A stretch of 62,000 nt of DNA, taken from Cristatella mucedo (Eukaryota; Bryozoa; Phylactolaemata; Cristatellidae). The position numbers and the translations under genes are program-made. Shown piece after piece: positions 48,753 to 61,021 of the stretch. Each line of letters opens with the position of its first letter. Position 1 is the stretch's first letter. The stretch is from the NCBI GenBank assembly GCA_009760855.2, contig WPIO01000040.1, positions 892,501 to 954,500 on the forward strand, read 5' to 3'. Below the pieces are notes generated by a model. The model did not search any database. It saw nothing but the letters and a program-made list of their open reading frames with translations, and was not told where the DNA came from.

Positions 48753-50308
48753 GGCTACGTCGAAACGGCGGCGCCAGCTAAACCAGACAGATTATGGCCC
48801 CCTAATCGGTATTCGCGATTATGCGATCACGCTACACAGTCTACGGCCGAGGCAGCACAAAAGCCTGTGGTGCATTGGAAATAGGCTGGCAGTTGCGATT
48901 CCAAACTCGGCGTCGGCCTCGGGGCTGATTTGAACTCGAGGCCGCTGAGCCTGCGGCATACGCCAAGGCCGCCGTTGTTAACGCCCGTAACCGTACGCTG
49001 CTGTCAGATAGACTGACTACGCAATGGATACGGACTTGTTATGCTAACGTATAAGTGCCCTTCGTCGCTGCCACGGCGCTGCTCCTTTCAACGCGACCTG
49101 CATGCAGCACACGACCGGCGTGCAGCACGCGACCGGCGTGCAGCACGCGACCGGCGTGCAGCACGCGCAAGCTGCCGGCCGTGCTTGAAGCTAACGGCGC
49201 CGCCGGTATTGGTCGCGCGTCGGCGGCTGACGCCGGCCCCGTCGCGAGCGCTGCGCTTTCGGCCCAAGTTCTGACCGGACGCGGAAGCTGCGCGCCACGC
49301 GCGCGACCACGTCGCTCAGGCGCGGCGACGCGAAGGGGACAGAGAACGCGACGGCGGCGCGCCAACAAGCCGCGACGGCTGACATCGCTTCCGGCCGCCG
49401 CGAGCCACCTCACCTTAGTGGGCGGCAAACGTGTGCTCGTTGCTGGATAGGCGTAGCATAGTGACTAATGCATAGACTTGTGCAGAGACGCGATAGGAAA
49501 GCGAACGCCAGCTTATGTATGCGAGAGCTGCTGCTATCAGAAAGAGCGCTGTCGTCATAGGGCAGCAATAAGGCTGCCTACATCACTGCTGGGTCGGCGC
49601 GTCCATTTCCGGGCCTGCCCAGACTCGGCCCGATGTTTACGGATGTTTACCGGAGACCCCCAAGCTGGCTTCACTGTTCAAGCAGTCAGCGAATCGGATA
49701 AGGGATATCCGCTTGCGTCAATGGTTGCGGATCTGAGGTCAATTTGAACGTGACCTCGTCGCAAGGGAGCAGTCTCCTTAGCGACGCACGCATCAGCAGG
49801 TTGCCCACGATGATGTTACGGGGGCTGACGCCGGAATTCCCACCACGTGATGCCGGCCATCCAATTGGGTGGTGGTCTTTCCTGAGACGTAGCCGAGCCC
49901 TAGCGCAGCTCTCCTAATACGGCGCCGTTTGTTCAAAGAGCCAGCGTACTTTCAGCCATGGGCGCAGTACTCGTAGCCGCAGCTGATGACGTAACAAAGC
50001 CGTATTCCCATAGCCGAAAGTGAGCGGAATACATAAATAGACGACGCCGTACTATCCGTCCCCGACTCTCCCTCTGCGCCAGCCGGCGGCCCCACTCCAC
50101 CAGCCAACCGGTCCGGTCCGAGCCAGCCCAATTCGGTGCGGCCCGACGGGTCGGCGGCGGTGGTGGTTCCGTCTGCCTAGCCCCTCGCCAGTCCGTCATC
50201 ATTCGGGCCCCAGCAGCCGACGCTGCCGTCCGTCCGTACGGCGCAGCCTCGCGCCCAAGGCTTTGCAGCAATACATTGTAGGTAAAATATACTGCAATAG
50301 TGGCCACA
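48753..50308. other. GC-rich spacer between the two solo LTRs
   Basis: Unassigned. It holds an 18-bp tandem repeat at 49099-49170. The 129- and 124-residue minus frames are low-complexity. No retroviral-type gag, pol or env sequence was seen, so the LTRs do not flank an element body. Confidence 0.6.
49099..49170 (+). repeat. 18-bp tandem repeat (about 4 units)
   Basis: GTGCAGCACGCGACCGGC repeated about four times. It gives RVLHAG repeats in the minus frame. Confidence 0.9.
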
Positions 50309-50312
50309 ATAC

Positions 50313-51961
50313 TGTAACGCCAAAGGCTCGGCGGGGTAAGCTTGACCTGCCGCTTACCTAGCGGCGTAGCCTATCGCCTAATGCCGTTCGGTGCGCGCCT
50401 ACGCGCAATAAGCTGGCCGCCACGAAACGAGCGTTTCTGGCTCTGACCTGCTTACCGTTACTAAAGGGGGTCGTGAGTCCGCGGCGTGAATTGGAAAGCG
50501 AGACACACAGATTGGGGATTTTACTGAACTTTATTCGCAAGCGCACAAAGTCGCTGCGCGTCTAGTTCAGCTTTATCTCCACACTCCTCGCACGTTCTCA
50601 ACTGCACCAACACTCTTGCGGAGGGAATACTCCTCCACACTAAGCGCGACCCGGACCCTAAACCCTAACCGGTGAACTAGGAATCCGTTCCCACCTGTGC
50701 CGAGGGAATACCCCAAACACGCCAACGTAAACACTCTTGCGGAGGGAATACTCCTCCGCACTGAAGCGCATACCGGAGTCTAAACCCTGACCGGTGAACT
50801 AGAACTCGGTTTCCACCAGTGCGACCGGAATACTCCACACACGCCAACTCAAGCACTCTTGCGGAGGAAATACTTCTTCACACTGGGGCTGCTTACGTGT
50901 ATAATGGGAAACAACCCAAATAGACGGAGCCCGAACCAGAGTCTAAACCCTGACCGGTGAACGAGAACTCGGTTTCCAACAGTGTGGCAGGAATACTTCA
51001 CACACGCCACCTCGAGCACTCTTGCGGAGGGAATACTTCTCCACACTGGGGCTGCTTACGAGTATAATGGGAAACGACCCAAATAGACGGAGCCTGAACC
51101 AGAGTCTAAACCCTGACCGGTGAACTAGAACTCGGTTTCCACCAGTGCGGCAGGAATACTCCACACACGCCAACTCAAGCACTCCTGCGGAGGAAATATT
51201 TCTCCACACTGAAGCGCGAACCGGAGCCCAAACCCTACCCGGAGAATTAGGGCTCCACAGACGCCAACTACGCCTAGCTCGCACCGGCAAAACCCTATAC
51301 CGAGACCACGTGCTAGCGCGAACACACAAAACACGAAAGAACACAAAATGCCAGCCCGGGCGCGATACGACCGTTTTCGGTGGAGTTCCACCGAATCCTC
51401 TTAGAGCTGTCTCGTCCTGTTCCGTCCATCGTCGGCGGACAGCCCGCCCTCCTCCCTCGCTTTTAGAGAAACGAGTGCCCGACGGCGTCGAGGCGCAGAG
51501 CCGGACCAAAGACAAAAGACACGAGGCAAAAGACCCAGAGCGAGCGTCGCTCGACTCTTAAATACTTGGCTGAGACAATGGGGCAAGAGCTTAGTGGTAT
51601 TGGGCCCGACACCATGGCCCATTACGGTGAGGAATTAATACCGGCACTAGGCCACTGGAATGTCCCCTCTGTCCAGCTTGAATGGCGAATGGGTTCCAGA
51701 CGATTCTTTTTGGACAGAGTGATGGCGAAGGTTGACAGGCCAGCCAACATCTATCAGCAGCTTCCGCGAGTATCGGACCAATTCCAAAGGCCGACTCGCC
51801 GCCGCTCGTCTCAGAGCTTCCTGGCCTGCTCCTAAGCGCTTCCTCTCTTACCGCACTGACGCTCCTCTCTGGCTCACTGCTCCAGGACAAAGGAGTTCTA
51901 GCCCGCCTCCGAACAGCTTTTGTTCGTGCTAAAATTCAGCCAAGGCCAGCAGGGCGCTACA
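50313..51961 (-). mobile_element. Solo LTR (copy 2, minus orientation)
   Basis: Reverse orientation of the 47.25-kb LTR: on the minus strand it runs TGTAGCGCCCTGCTGG ... GGCGTTACA. It is flanked by ATAC at 50309-50312 and 51962-51965. It carries the same TATA (51557-51564) and AATAAA (50530-50535). The tandem array has five units (at about 50611, 50733, 50853, 51017 and 51180) against four in copy 1, which accounts for the 154-bp greater length. A distinct target duplication means independent insertion. Confidence 0.85.
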
Positions 51962-52081
51962 ATACATTGTACTATTTTTTTTATCATAACAATATATTTT
52001 ACTGGATTGCTTAAAATTATCAATATATTGTACTATAGGCTTGACAGTATCAATATATTGTACTGGATTGGTTGACAGTGT

Positions 52082-52193
<112 letters not shown>

Positions 52194-52196
52194 TGT

Positions 52197-52770
52197 ATAG
52201 CGCTGCAGCGACGCGACAAGTCCATGAAAGAATCGGATGCTTTATTCCAATCGATCATTGACTCGTACCCAAAGTTTGCCTTCCTACACTATGTTGGCAA
52301 CGATGCAGATATCATCCACAGCAAATATTTGGAAACGGCCATCGTCTAGATACAAACCAAAAAGAAGAACGCTGACAATTCATGAAAAATGTGCTGTTAA
52401 ACGATTGTTGCTGGCTGTATCTCCGGACGCGGAAAACGCTGCAGATGATGATCCTCATTTTTCCTTTTGCTGAGCGAGCACCCAAGCGACAACATGTTGA
52501 AGAGAAGAAATCATGTAGCAAGTACATCAACACCCGCTTCTTGCTTTTAACATCACATAAGGTGGAGAGACTTTTCTCCATGGCGAAGTGAGTGTTGTAT
52601 CCTTACCGGCGTAGTTTACAACCCAGAACAATGGAGGCGCTGCTTTTTCTGAATAAAAACAAGTCACTGTGGAATTTGGCTCTGGTCGCACTGATAGTGA
52701 ATGAAAAAGTCTCAGAGGCAGCCAATGATAGCGAAGAGAACGAACAGGAGTGCGAAGAATATTGCTGAAA
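52197..52770 (+). pseudogene. hAT-family transposase, C-terminal part, frameshifted
   Basis: Three successive frames are needed. The first (to 52349) reads [20 protein letters not shown]. The second (about 52340-52473) reads LTIHEKCAVKRLLLAVSPDA. The third (about 52480-52767) contains SHKVERLFSMAK, a stop, then YPYRRSLQPRTMEALLFLNK NKSLWN. The last block is the hAT C-terminal dimerisation motif (S..ER.FS.A......R..L.P...E.LLFL..N...W). With two frameshifts and a stop it cannot be active. Confidence 0.8.
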
Positions 52771-53099
52771 TTACAGAGAAAAACACTGCAACATACGATG
52801 TGCAATGTATTGCATTGGTGGAATAGAAAATTACAATGTACTGTATTTTAATTGACTATTTCAATATATTGTATTTTGGAAATAGATATTGCAATATATT
52901 GTATTTTTGGAATTGACTATTGCAATGTATTTATTTTTGAACATCAGAAAATCAAATACAATAAATAATACAATATATATCATATATTTTATTATTGTAT
53001 TATTATTATTATATTGTGTTATTATTATATTATTATATAGTGTATTTGTATTATAAAAAATAAATGCAATATATTGTGTGCGAAGTCTCGCTCGCGCCG

Positions 53100-53500
53100 C
53101 ATCCAGCATCCCCCTCTGGAGTTTGCGGCGAACGCCAAGTCGCCAGCAGCGGACACCTGGCCTCTAGATCCGCCACGCCCCACCACGCCCCGCCTCGCCC
53201 CCACCGCACCCCGCCACGCCCCGCCTCGCCCACAACCACACCCCGCAACGCCCCGCCACGCTCCCTCGCCACGCCGCCAGCCCGCGTCCGCGTTGCGAAA
53301 GCTGCGGCGGCATCCAGCAGCAGCGAGAACCATCGACGCGAAGCCAAGTGGCGGCTTCTCGTCGACCGTCTGCTTGGCTCTCAAGCGAGTTCAGGCCATG
53401 CGGTGAGTTCATGCCATGAGTTCAGGCCATTTCCTGTCTGTGCCTATGTATTGTGGGACTGTTAAGGTGCTTTCGTTAAATAATTGACAGGCAGCCTTAC
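53100..53500. repeat. C-rich imperfect repeat
   Basis: CCACGCCCCGCCTCGCCC-like units at about 53172-53285. Frames on both strands across it are low-complexity and not called. Confidence 0.75.
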
Positions 53501-53504
53501 ATTC

Positions 53505-53590
53505 CAGCACAGTGCCTAGAAAGAGATCCAGTCCTCTGTACGGTGCTATACTTACGCGTTTCTGCAATTATTGTTATTATGCGCAGCGAA
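53505..53590 (+). mobile_element. LINE-B 3' tail remnant
   Basis: GTGCCTAGAAAGAGATCCAG, TCCTCTGTACGGTGCTATAC, then ATTATTGTTATTAT. Only the 3' end of the family is left. Confidence 0.7.
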
Positions 53591-53639
53591 AGTAATAAAT
53601 AGCAGTGGTGAAAACTTTGGCCGACGGACTTTCCGATCG

Positions 53640-55290
53640 AATCACGGCACGTTGTTTCACATACTTTGCTTATATCTCCGTCTGTAACTCCACAAAGCCA
53701 CATTAAGTGGCTGCTACGCAGAACGACTTTCAGTAGTGCACTCAAAAAGCCTAGCCGGCTTTCGGTACGCTCACGTAGGCCAGCAGACTACGCAAAACGC
53801 AACAAAGAGTTTGGCTCCAGCCTACCGATCACATCTACTGCCCCACCAGGCTAAGCATCGTGCTCTCCTCCGTTTTAACAATGACATTCTACGTGGCAAC
53901 GACGACGGGAATGTCACTACCCTAGCTCTGCTAGATCTGTTTGCTGCCTTCGACACAATTGATCACGAAGTTCTGCTTGAACGATTGAGAACAACGATTG
54001 GTCTGGCAGACGAAGCACTGGCGTGGTTTAAATCATACTTATCTGATCGTGTTCAATCCGTGTCGTGTGGGGGTCAGGTCTCAGACATGAGAAGGGTCAC
54101 GTGTGAAGTCCCTTAAGGGTCTGTACTCGGTCCCTTGCTGTTCTCCATTTATACACAACCTCTAGGAAAAGTTATTACGGCCCATGGAATAGGATATCAC
54201 TTCTATGCTGACGATACTCAGTAGTATTTGTCATTTAAACCGTCGAAATCTGCTGCAGCAACTGAGAAACTGAATGCTTGCCTTGCCGATATTCGATCCT
54301 GGATGTCGGAAAACTTCCTGAAATTAAATGATGATAAAACCGAACTACTGCTCATAGGACACCCTAAGCGTGTGGCTGGATTAAAAGCCTTTGCTGTTCT
54401 AATTGGTGATGCTATTGTGCGACCTTCACCACGTGCTCGTAATCTAGGTGTCGTCTTTGACAGCTGCCTCAATTTCAAAAGCTTCATTCAGAAGACTGCC
54501 TCTACAGCTAGCCATCACATCCGATCCCTATCCAAGATTAGAAGCTGTCTCCCACAGTGGCTTGTAAAAAATTTAGCTAGCTCTTTACTTCTGTCTCGGC
54601 TTGATTATTGTAATTCCCTTTTGGCTGGGCTGCCAAAGAAAGCTAGTATGCTACTGCAGCGGACTATGAATATGGCTGCAAGGCTGGTCTTAGAGTCCCA
54701 GCAGTTTGAGCACGTGTCACCTTTGCTGAAAGAGCTAGGATGGTTGCCGGTTGAGCAAAGGATACAGAGCAAAGTTCTTACGCTGACCCACAAGGCCCAC
54801 CACGGCTTGGCTCCTTCGTACCTAGCTGAACTGCTGCATAAGTTTCAGCCTGTTCGCGCCCTCAGGTCCTGTGTGGACAATAAATTAGCTGTCCCTTTCC
54901 TCCGCTTAAAGATAGTTGGCGACAGAAGCTTTAGCTCTGCAGGTCCTAGACTGTGGAGCTCGCTTCCACAATTCTTACGCAACGACAACTACTCTCCAGC
55001 TGCCGACTATGGCACATCTTTTTCAGCAGTCCTGAACTGCTACTTCTATGCCTACTACTACGTCAACTGCTCTCCTGACTCTGCTATGCTTCCCACTTTC
55101 TCTTTGTTGCGTGAGACAAAGTCTGTTGGCTACCGAATGCGTACCGAAAGCCGCTTAGGCTGCGAGTGCTCTATACAAAACTCTCCTGCGTAACACCCAC
55201 ATGGTCTTTATGACTTTATGGAGTTACTGACGGAGATACATCCAGAGTTCAATCAAAGTTCAACCAGAGTTCAAGTTCAAGTTCAAAGCA
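53640..55290 (+). mobile_element. LINE-A (CR1/L2-like), RT to 3' end, best copy
   Basis: 5'-truncated copy. RT motif A LLDLFAAFDTIDHEVLLERL lies near 53930-53990. The next frame block has P-stop-GSVLGP (Gln codon to TAA at 54114-54116) and FYADDTQ-stop-YLSF (stop at 54221-54223). An uninterrupted 321-residue frame (54228-55193) then gives the RT thumb and C-terminus (FLKLNDDKTELLLIG, PRARNLGVVFD, RLDYCNSLLAGLPKKA, LGWLPVEQRIQSKV). The 3' end finishes in a short GTTCAA repeat at about 55255-55290. It is dead because of the two stops. Confidence 0.92.
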
Positions 55291-55439
55291 AGTTCCTCCA
55301 AAGTCTTTATTGGAGATGGACGACTAGGATATTACTGATCTCTGATTGTGTATCTCTCAACAATCAGAGATCTCGTACCTAGGAAGGACGGCGGTAGTTT
55401 AATTCGTTCAGTGGAGAATTTCTATACTATTCACTTGAT

Positions 55440-55610
55440 GAGCCGTGATGGCTCACTAGATAAGGCGGTTGCTTTTCATGACCTCGGTTCCGAGGTCGTG
55501 GGTTTGAATCCTGTGATGGGTGATCCTTTACCGCTGCTGCAAGCGGTTGTGATAGCCATAAAGGCTCTTGAGCCGCTATACAAAAGAGGCCGCTAAATCA
55601 GCTAGTATTT
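55440..55610 (+). mobile_element. SINE-B, reference copy
   Basis: The best full-length SINE-B. AGCCGTGATGGCTCACTAGA, TAAGGCGGTTGC (box A), GAGGTCGTGGGTTTGAATCC (box B), TGATCCTTTACCGCTGCTGC, GTGATAGCCATAAAGGCTCT, GCTATACAAAAGAGGCCGCT, AAATCAGCTAGTATTTG. It is tRNA-derived, about 165 bp. Confidence 0.93.
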
Positions 55611-55619
55611 GTTTTGCTA

Positions 55620-56800
55620 TCGCTTAAGACCCGCGCCGCTCCAGTTAACGCACTGTAGCAACTTTGTTTTTCTTGATTTTATGTATGCTTTTTCAAACTT
55701 GGTCTCTACAGTTCGAGTTACGTTAATGTTGACTCGAGGAATTAGGGCACATAGGAGAGAACGCACGGACAATGCTCTAATTGTGGAGGAGCGAATATGT
55801 GTAGACCACGTGGCAGGCGTCGTGTTACTGTTATTGAAGGAATGCCGATTGGAGGATTGAGCAGGTCGAGATAGCGAACGCTAACTGGTTAGCACTAACA
55901 ATAATGCCATATCAGTTAAAAAATTTCGCGATGGTCAGAATTGAAGCCGGCAATAATGAAGCAGACACGCGCCGTATTAAAATAGCGAGATCGGCAATTC
56001 TACATATGCTCAGAATTCAGCAATCATTTAGCCTTACAGCATGCAACCGGGTGTTGAATTTTGTTTCGATATTGCAACCACGGTTATGAGTGCGGGCATG
56101 CACAGAAGCCCAGAGTGAAAATGATTAGCTAATGCCAACGATCCAGGCATAGCTGGGTTAAGTAAAGGCTGAGATATTTTTTAAGAAAGGCTAAGTTATC
56201 AAAATGAAAGACAAAAGACCCGCACTATGAAAAACGGTGATTTCAGGAATACTTCCGATTTACCTTTGCATCGATCGATCGTTGGCAACTCGACGGAGTC
56301 GAAGAGACACTAGGCGCACGAGATTGTAAGGACTGCTTTGATTGGACAACAACTACTGGAATCTGAGCGACCCGTGAGAGACCGACGATGGCTACTGCGC
56401 CGCTGTGTTCGTTTGCGGCACACTTAGGTCACGGAAGAAAGGAATGAATTTCGGTCTCGCTTGAAATGAAATGAATTGAGAAATGAATTTAGGCCAGCCA
56501 GTAAATTTCAGCAAGATCGCGCGGCCAAAGCAGTGCAAAGCACGTGCGTCGCTGAGAATCGCACCTGCGTACTGTTCGATGTGACTTGTGCCGAAAACGA
56601 GCAGGCATGCGTTGTGAGCGGCAGCTGTAATTGTAGCTGAGTAGCTGACTAACAATCAATACTAGTCAATTAGTCAAGATGACCACACTTAAACCAAATC
56701 AGCGCATTACTAGCTAGCGCTAGAGAGCACTACAAGCAGCTTGCGAGAAACTGCGTGAAATTCATTCTTCGCCTCTCGCTCACTACATCCGAGACGACAA
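55620..56800. other. Unassigned
   Basis: Frames 55609-55860, 55904-56089 and 56392-56655 show no domain. Confidence 0.5.
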
Positions 56801-56829
56801 CGGTACCGCAGTCCGCAGATTTCCGTATT

Positions 56830-59300
56830 TCTCCAGGCCGTTACCGTCGATTGCCGCACATTTCCCTCGCATCTACGTTCAAGATTGATGGATAGGATGC
56901 GGTTGCACTTTAAATACAGCACACTGTTACTCAAAAAACAATTGATCTTAACCATCCAGCTCTGTTTGTAATTTTAATAGACAACCATAGATTGCTATAT
57001 TATCTCTGACAATTGCCGTCGATTGCAATGGATCCACAGTAAGCATTGTGTGGTAGGATAATTACAAATTCTAAAGGCCAATTTCCAGCAAATTTGAACT
57101 AGATTTCTCCAGAGACCATTGCCGTCGACTGCCGTGCATTGCCCTCAATTGAGCCTTTGTCAATTGTGAAAAAAGGATGTGGCTGCACTTTTAATGCAGT
57201 GTAGTGCAATGCGCAAGAAAATTTGAAGCTTCTCTCAGCAACCGTCGGTCCATTTGTAACTGTCCGTTATGGAATGGCGTATTTCCCCAAGCCATTGCCG
57301 TTGATTGCCGTGCGTTGCCGTCAATTTAACGCGCACAATGGGTGAAAATTGTGCTGGCACACAGGTACTTGTTACGTGGAATGAGGGTTGCAGTTTATTG
57401 CAGCCAATCTTGTCAATTTTCCACGGAATTTCATATCGGCCCCTACCTTTGCTGTTGATTGTCGTGCATTGCTGACAGTTAACAAACAAAGCATCTTGAA
57501 CATTCCACGGTTTTACTTTGGACGGATTGGAATGTTATATGTGATGACAGTTGAGGCTCCCGTGCTGCCAAATTTCTGGGAATCGGGGTATTGGCCCAGG
57601 ACATTGCTGTCGATTGCCGTTCATTGCTCGCGATTGTACGTGTGCTATTGGTTGAAAGGATTTGATTGCACTTTCAACAAAGTGGGCTGCGACAGGTAAG
57701 ATATATTTGATCCTGGCCCAGTCACTTTCCAGTGATTTGCGATGGACTATAATGGATTACCGTATTTGCCCGTGCCATTGCCATCGATTGCTATGCATTG
57801 CCCGAGATTGAACGGTCAGAGCTGGTTGAAAGGATTGAAAGTATGTGTGCACGCAGTGAGATGTTACGTGGAATGAGAATTGGAGTTTGTTGCAGCCGAT
57901 TTCTCTTCGATTTGCCACCGATTTTGGTATTGGTCACTGCTATCAATGCGATGACTATCGGCATTTCATGCAGCCACTTCAGCGTCAACTTGCCACGGAT
58001 TGTAGTGGGTTGATGTTTCAAGCCGAGCCGTTGCCGTAGATTGCCATGTATTTCCCGAGATTTTACGAGCGCAATTTCTTAAAATGATGTGGTTGACTTC
58101 AACCGGCGTGCTTTGTAACATGCATTAAAAATTGGAGCATTGCGAAACCGATTTCAGGGCATTTTGCATCAGATTGCTGTAAATTGAGGTATTGGCCCGC
58201 AGTCAATTGCAGTGCTTTGCTGCCAAATGATAGAGGTGATTGTAGTGAAATTGTGTGATTGCACAATAAACAAAAATTAGAGCAACGTGCAGTCACTATT
58301 AGAGCTTAAAGTGTGCGTATTCTGGTCGTTTTTCAGCGGGCTGCTGTATATTGACGTACTGGCCCGGGCAGTTGCAGTCGATTGCAGTGCATTGCTGCAG
58401 AATGGCCGAGGCAATTACAGTGAAGTTATGCAAGTACACAATAACCAAGAGTAGAGCACCTTCTTATCATAATTAGAGCTTCTAGTGTACGCGCGTCTGG
58501 TCGCTGTGCGGCGGATTGCAGCGGATTTCGGTGGATTGAGGTGGATTGTGGTATGGGACCGGGTCATTGCAGTCAACTGCAATTCATTGCATAAGAACGC
58601 GTGCGAATAATGAAGCGAAATTTTTTAGATTAACTTTGAACTGAGTCTAGTTCTATATGCAATGTCAATTAGAGCTTCGCGATGGCGATTTGAGGATGAT
58701 TAGCAGTGGAATAGAGTGGATTGCAGTAGTTTCCCAGGTCATTTTAGGCGATTGCCGCCCATTGCCACAATACGAGGTTGCACAATTTTTTTATTTTCAT
58801 TTGGTTGTGCGCACAGCATGGTACACTTTAATATGCAATAAAAACTAGAGCTCGGTGCAATTCATTTCTATTTGTATGCGGTGGATTCGGTGGATTGAAG
58901 TGGGTCGCGGTATTGGCCCGGGCTACTGCAGTCGATTGCAGCGCATTGTGCGAGAACGGCCAGTGCCAATGCAAGTGAAATTTCTTTAATGCAATTATTG
59001 CAGAGTGCGCCGTCATATGTAATCAAAAAGGGAGCTTTTCGATAAGGATTTCTTTTGTTGCATGGTGGAATGCAGTGGATTGCGGTGGATTGAGGTATTG
59101 GCCTGGGCCTCTGCCATCTTATTTCAGCGGACTTCGTGAGAACGCGTGAGCGGAAGCTCGCGAAATTTTCTGGGTACATTGTACGCGTAGCGTAGTTTGA
59201 TATTCCAAAACTTTTGGAGCTGTGCACAGCTGATTTGCGGTGGACTTTACGGGAACTAGAATGGATTGCGGTGGATTGCGGTGTAGGCGTCCGGCGTCAA
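56830..59300 (+). repeat. Diverged satellite, about 175-bp period
   Basis: A phrase of the type TTGCCGTCGATTGCCGTGCA recurs at about 56842, 57011, 57118, 57292, 57447, 57602, 57774, 58027, 58200, 58368, 58564, 58738, 58922 and 59108. Spacings are mostly 155-196 bp. Later units add GGATTGCGGTGGATTG subrepeats and a shared GAGC(A/T)...TAGAGCTT block. The small frames inside are not genes. Confidence 0.8.
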
Positions 59301-59302
59301 AG

Positions 59303-59440
59303 CTGGTTTGGTCTAGCGGTTAAGGTGTTCGCCCCGACCAAGGTCTGACTGAGGTCGTGGGCTCGAGCACCGAGGCATATGTGAAGCGCCTGAATAGAGA
59401 TTAAGTTCTCTTGGGGAGACATATATATAAATGAATTATT
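59303..59440 (+). mobile_element. SINE-A, full length
   Basis: GCTGGTTTGGTCTAGCGGTT, AAGGTGTTCGCC (box A), GAGGTCGTGGGCTCGAGC (box B), GAAGCGCCTGAATAGAGATT, AAGTTCTCTTGGGGAGACAT, ATAAATGAATTATTTT. It is inserted at the end of the satellite. Confidence 0.93.
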
Positions 59441-59559
59441 TTAAAGCACCCTAGCATAAGTTCGCGTGCACGGAGCAACATGAAACTCGGTGGACTGATA
59501 AATTCGAGCGTGTCCTACAATATCAGCGAAAAATTTGAGCTCGGCAACGCTTGCGTCCG

Positions 59560-61020
59560 GTTGTTGCTAGCCTAATTAGAGTGGATTGCCGTGGTTTGCG
59601 GTAATTCGTCGAACCCCGTGCAGGGAGTTGCGCTATGGACCCTCAAGCCCCCTATGCGTCTGGCCAAAGTGGCTTGGGCTGGGCTGCCACGGCCGTTCAA
59701 AGCCGTCCCCCGCCACAATGGGCGCCACCTTTGATCCCTCGATGAGTGCTTGAGCGCCCCCAGCAATGCCTCCAGGAAGCCCCATCCCCCCCCCCGCAAA
59801 CTGTAGGCAGTGGTAGCCGGTCTCGAAGCGTCGGGCTTTAGCCTGCAGAGTTAAGGCGCTAGCACTTCACGGCCCAGCGCACGGTCGGCTAGAGCGCCGT
59901 CTGCCGGTAGCCGGAACTTCTTTATCTCCTGCGCCCAGCTGAGGTCAGCAGCAGCCAGAGCTCTTCGGCCGCCACATAAATGAGGCCGTTTAATCGACCG
60001 ACATTTACTTTTATGGCGGTTGCAAGCATGGCAGTCAGTGCGAATATCACTCCGGCTCCGCATTCACCGGCTGCCTAGGCTGAGTGCCTCGCTCCAACTC
60101 CGCCGGGAGGCAGTGGAGCGCATGACAGGAAGTTTGCTCGTGCAGCTATCCGTCGGCCAAATCGGCTCGGCCGGCCGCCGACGAGGCTGGCGACGGTGGT
60201 GGCTCGCGGCAGCGGGCAGGGTGCGATCACAGCACATTCGCGTGCAACGTCGGCGGCGCGTCTACGTTGATCCTTAAAGCGACAGATTCTATCTTTGCAG
60301 CTCCTTCATTTTATTAGGAAGATATTTTGAATTCCGAGATAATGATCTGTATTCCAGAGATTCTTTTGTTGATTGTGCATTGGTGAGCTCATGGGCTGTA
60401 CAAAATCACGCTTTTTTTTAATGAAACCCGAGAGTTAATCGAGCTCCTATAAACGGCCCCATTTCTAGAAGGTCGCCCGCGCACGCACTTACCTAGGAGT
60501 TTCATGAATACAGCACGCCCTATTTGTAGCCTCGCTAGAAAATCTGCGAAGAAATGTTGCAGTCGCGATTGTACAGTTTTAGATAGCCGCGTTCATAGTG
60601 TGTCTTCTGAATGTCTCACGGGAATCGCGAGTTCTTGAGAAAGACAATGTCAAACTTTCTCCCGACCGATCTCGGAGGCAACGTGCGATCTCTAGCACTG
60701 AATTACCTGCGAAATTACTACTGTGCATTTTGCCTGAGTGAAACTCAAGAATCGATTTTTAGTTAGCTAAACGGTGCTGAAGTAGACAGTATCTGGAAAA
60801 TAAAGTTTCCTCGCATTCCACTGGTGCGCTCCTGAGAAAGCGAACTCTGTTGACGAGCATGGCGCGGCATTGGGTGGAGCTGGTCGGTGGATTGTGCTTC
60901 GCGTTCGTCGACTCAACAAGGTGCATTCGTACTCTGCAACCAATTGTCGGGAATTGGCGGAGATCATTCGGTTCTCCAGAGCTCGTGTAACCCCCTTTCG
61001 ATGCTGGGTTTCCTGTCTAG
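59560..61020. other. Unassigned, with a SINE-B 3' remnant
   Basis: A SINE-B-like 3' end (AGCCAGAGCTCTTCGGCCGC, ATAAATGAGGCCGTTTAATC) lies at about 59950-59998. A GC-rich stretch follows to 60290. Frames 60020-60277 and 60767-60967 have no recognised domain, and no RING or BIR motif was seen downstream of the UBA-like exon. Confidence 0.5.
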
Positions 61021-61021
61021 T

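Noticed and set aside
49039-49428. 129-residue minus frame with RVLHAG repeats
   Set aside because: Explained by the 18-bp tandem repeat and high GC; no family resemblance.
47254-51961. DNA transposon with 1.5-kb terminal inverted repeats
   Set aside because: Each arm has its own TG...CA ends and its own target duplication, plus LTR-type TATA and AATAAA order.
55440-55610. tRNA gene
   Set aside because: Box A and box B are present, but the sequence recurs many times with a common non-tRNA 3' body and no intact cloverleaf; it is a SINE. The same applies to the SINE-A copies.
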